Part shown: piece after piece, positions 5,206 to 6,383 of the stretch
Position numbering within the stretch: the stretch's first letter is position 1
Layout: the number at the start of each line of letters is the position of its first letter
Origin: an uncultured Bacteroidia bacterium
GTDB lineage: Bacteria; Bacteroidota; Bacteroidia; SpSt-205
Direction: 5' to 3'
DNA: 6,383 nucleotides
Assembly (NCBI GenBank): GCA_937995505.1
Contig: CALKJV010000082.1
Span: 1 to 6,383, forward strand
Notes under the pieces: generated by a model
What the model saw: the letters and a program-made list of their open reading frames with translations, nothing else
Database searches by the model: none
What the model was told of the DNA's origin: nothing
Program-made: the position numbers and the translations under genes

Positions 5206-6383
5206 ATGCATACGGTCCTAATCGTAGATGACGAACCCGCTGTGGTAGAGGCCTTGACGGCCCAGCTACTGCCCTTAGGCGTATGGATAGAAGGGGCTTA
5301 TAGTGCAGCGGAGGCGCTTCCTCTCCTAAGTAGCCGCCCGGCGGTGGTGATCGCTGACTATCTGATGCCGGGCATGCGTGGGGATGACTTCCTGATTGTG
5401 GTGCACCAGCAGCAGCCTGAAGCCCGCCTAATCCTCCTTACCGGTCAAGCCGGCGCCGAGAATGTCGGTAAAGTCGTCAATCAAGCTCGCCTGTTTCGTT
5501 ACATCGCCAAGCCCTGGGAAGTGGAGGATCTGCGCCTTACCGTGCGTGAAGCGCTCATCAGCTACGAGACGGAGCGGGCCTTGGCCGAAAGGCAGCGGCT
5601 TACCCAAGAGCTGCTCACTTACCTGCAAGATGTACTTGCCTGTGAAGAGCTAAAAGCCCTGGAGGCCCTCAAGCCCCACTGGAGTCAGCGCCTCTTTGAT
5701 ACCGAATCCTCGGAAGAGCCGCCAAGTAGCCTCTCTCCCGCCCAAAAAGAAGCTTGGACCCTCTTTACCCACACCTATGCCCTCCGACGAGCACACTTGG
5801 CCTTGCTAGCGGATTTAGAAAACCAAGTCCAAGCCCGTACCGCCCACCTCCTGGAAGCCCTTCAAACCCTCCAGGCGCTATCCTCTCAGCGGGAGGCTTG
5901 GGTCAAAATCATCTCTCATGACCTCCGAGGCCCGCTTTCGGCTCTACGCCAACTTGCTGCCCTCCTAAACACAGGCGACCTCAGCGAAGAAAACCGAAAA
6001 AAATACAGCCAGACCTTAGCTAGCTCGCTAGAGCAGTTAGAGCGCTATACTAAGAGCCTTTTAGATCTAGCACGACTTTCACAGAAAGAACTGGTTCTCA
6101 AGCCGGAGCGATTTCGCTGGGTAGAGATAGCGCAGCGGTTGCAGGGGCTCGTGGCGCCACAGCTCACCCTCAAAAACCTCCACTGGCAGGCTGAAGTGCC
6201 CCCTTCCGCCGAAGGCTGGGGCGACCCTACCTACAGCTTAGAAGCCCTCTATAACCTCGTTTCTAACGCCGTGAAGTTTACGCCACCAGGAGGTACTATC
6301 GCTTTCCGGGTGCAGGAAAACCCCACCGAAACCTCGGTGGAAATCCAAGACACAGGGATAGGGATGGAAGCCGATCTGGTTGC
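5206..6383 (+). CDS. Soluble receiver-histidine kinase hybrid, 3' end cut by the window edge
   Basis: This is a two-component signalling protein, of which 392 complete codons are visible. Residues 2-117 form a receiver domain with the full catalytic set: D8-D9, phosphoacceptor D51 (ADYLMPG), T79 (LLTG) and K102 (AKPW). A helical linker (about 118-228) follows, probably coiled coil near 200-230. The HisKA dimerisation domain has its H-box at SHDLRGP with H238 as the autophosphorylation site. The ATP-binding domain then begins, with the N-box YNLVSNAVKFTP (N354) and the G1 box DTGIG (382-386). The F and G2 boxes lie beyond the edge. No signal peptide or membrane segment is seen, so the protein is cytoplasmic and its receiver probably takes phosphate from, or gates, a kinase. 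An in-frame ATG at 5146 would add 20 residues but would cover the rho promoter, and receivers normally start close to the first strand, so 5206 is preferred. The partner and target are unknown. I found no clear promoter for it; a TTTG at 5187-5190 lacks the TA of the consensus. Confidence 0.92.
   Translation, partial: MHTVLIVDDEPAVVEALTAQLLPLGVWIEGAYSAAEALPLLSSRPAVVIADYLMPGMRGDDFLIVVHQQQPEARLILLTGQAGAENVGKVVNQARLFRYIAKPWEVEDLRLTVREALISYETERALAERQRLTQELLTYLQDVLACEELKALEALKPHWSQRLFDTESSEEPPSSLSPAQKEAWTLFTHTYALRRAHLALLADLENQVQARTAHLLEALQTLQALSSQREAWVKIISHDLRGPLSALRQLAALLNTGDLSEENRKKYSQTLASSLEQLERYTKSLLDLARLSQKELVLKPERFRWVEIAQRLQGLVAPQLTLKNLHWQAEVPPSAEGWGDPTYSLEALYNLVSNAVKFTPPGGTIAFRVQENPTETSVEIQDTGIGMEADLV

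Noticed and set aside
6016..6032. Palindromic-looking TAGCTAGCTCGCTAGAG run
   Set aside because: It lies within the kinase coding region and encodes part of the HisKA helix (LASSLEQ); no sign of an operator or repeat.

Overview
The window looks like a chromosomal housekeeping stretch from a member of the Bacteroidota. Three things point there: a DUF3822 gene directly followed by rsmD, a pairing typical of that phylum; a Rho protein with a long disordered insertion; and two promoters of the Bacteroidota type (TTG, 17 bases, TAnnTTTG). The DNA is moderately GC-rich by eye, and I cannot place it below phylum level. I see no tRNA, rRNA, CRISPR array, insertion sequence or long repeat. No intergenic stretch is longer than about 100 bases.

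Five genes run leftward on the minus strand, tightly packed. In transcription order they are rho (5114 to 3447), rlmN (3459 to 2431, overlapping the end of rho by 13 bases), a Fic-fold protein (start chosen at 2375, ending at 930), a DUF3822 protein (926 to 33, three bases after the Fic stop) and the first 17 codons of rsmD (GTG at 52, running off the left edge and overlapping the DUF3822 gene by 20 bases). A promoter just ahead of rho can drive the whole run. A second promoter in the short rlmN-fic gap can drive fic, the DUF3822 gene and rsmD separately.

On the plus strand, diverging from rho across a 91-base gap, is a soluble receiver-histidine kinase hybrid (from 5206). The right edge cuts it inside its ATP-binding domain.

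The functional theme of the minus-strand run is transcription termination and rRNA modification: Rho, the 23S/tRNA m2A methyltransferase RlmN and the 16S m2G966 methyltransferase RsmD. The odd member is the Fic-fold protein. Its active-site motif keeps the histidine, one glycine and one arginine but has lost the acidic metal ligand, the asparagine and the final arginine. It also carries an unrecognised C-terminal region of about 210 residues with a His-rich cluster. This gene is the best candidate in the window for undescribed biology.
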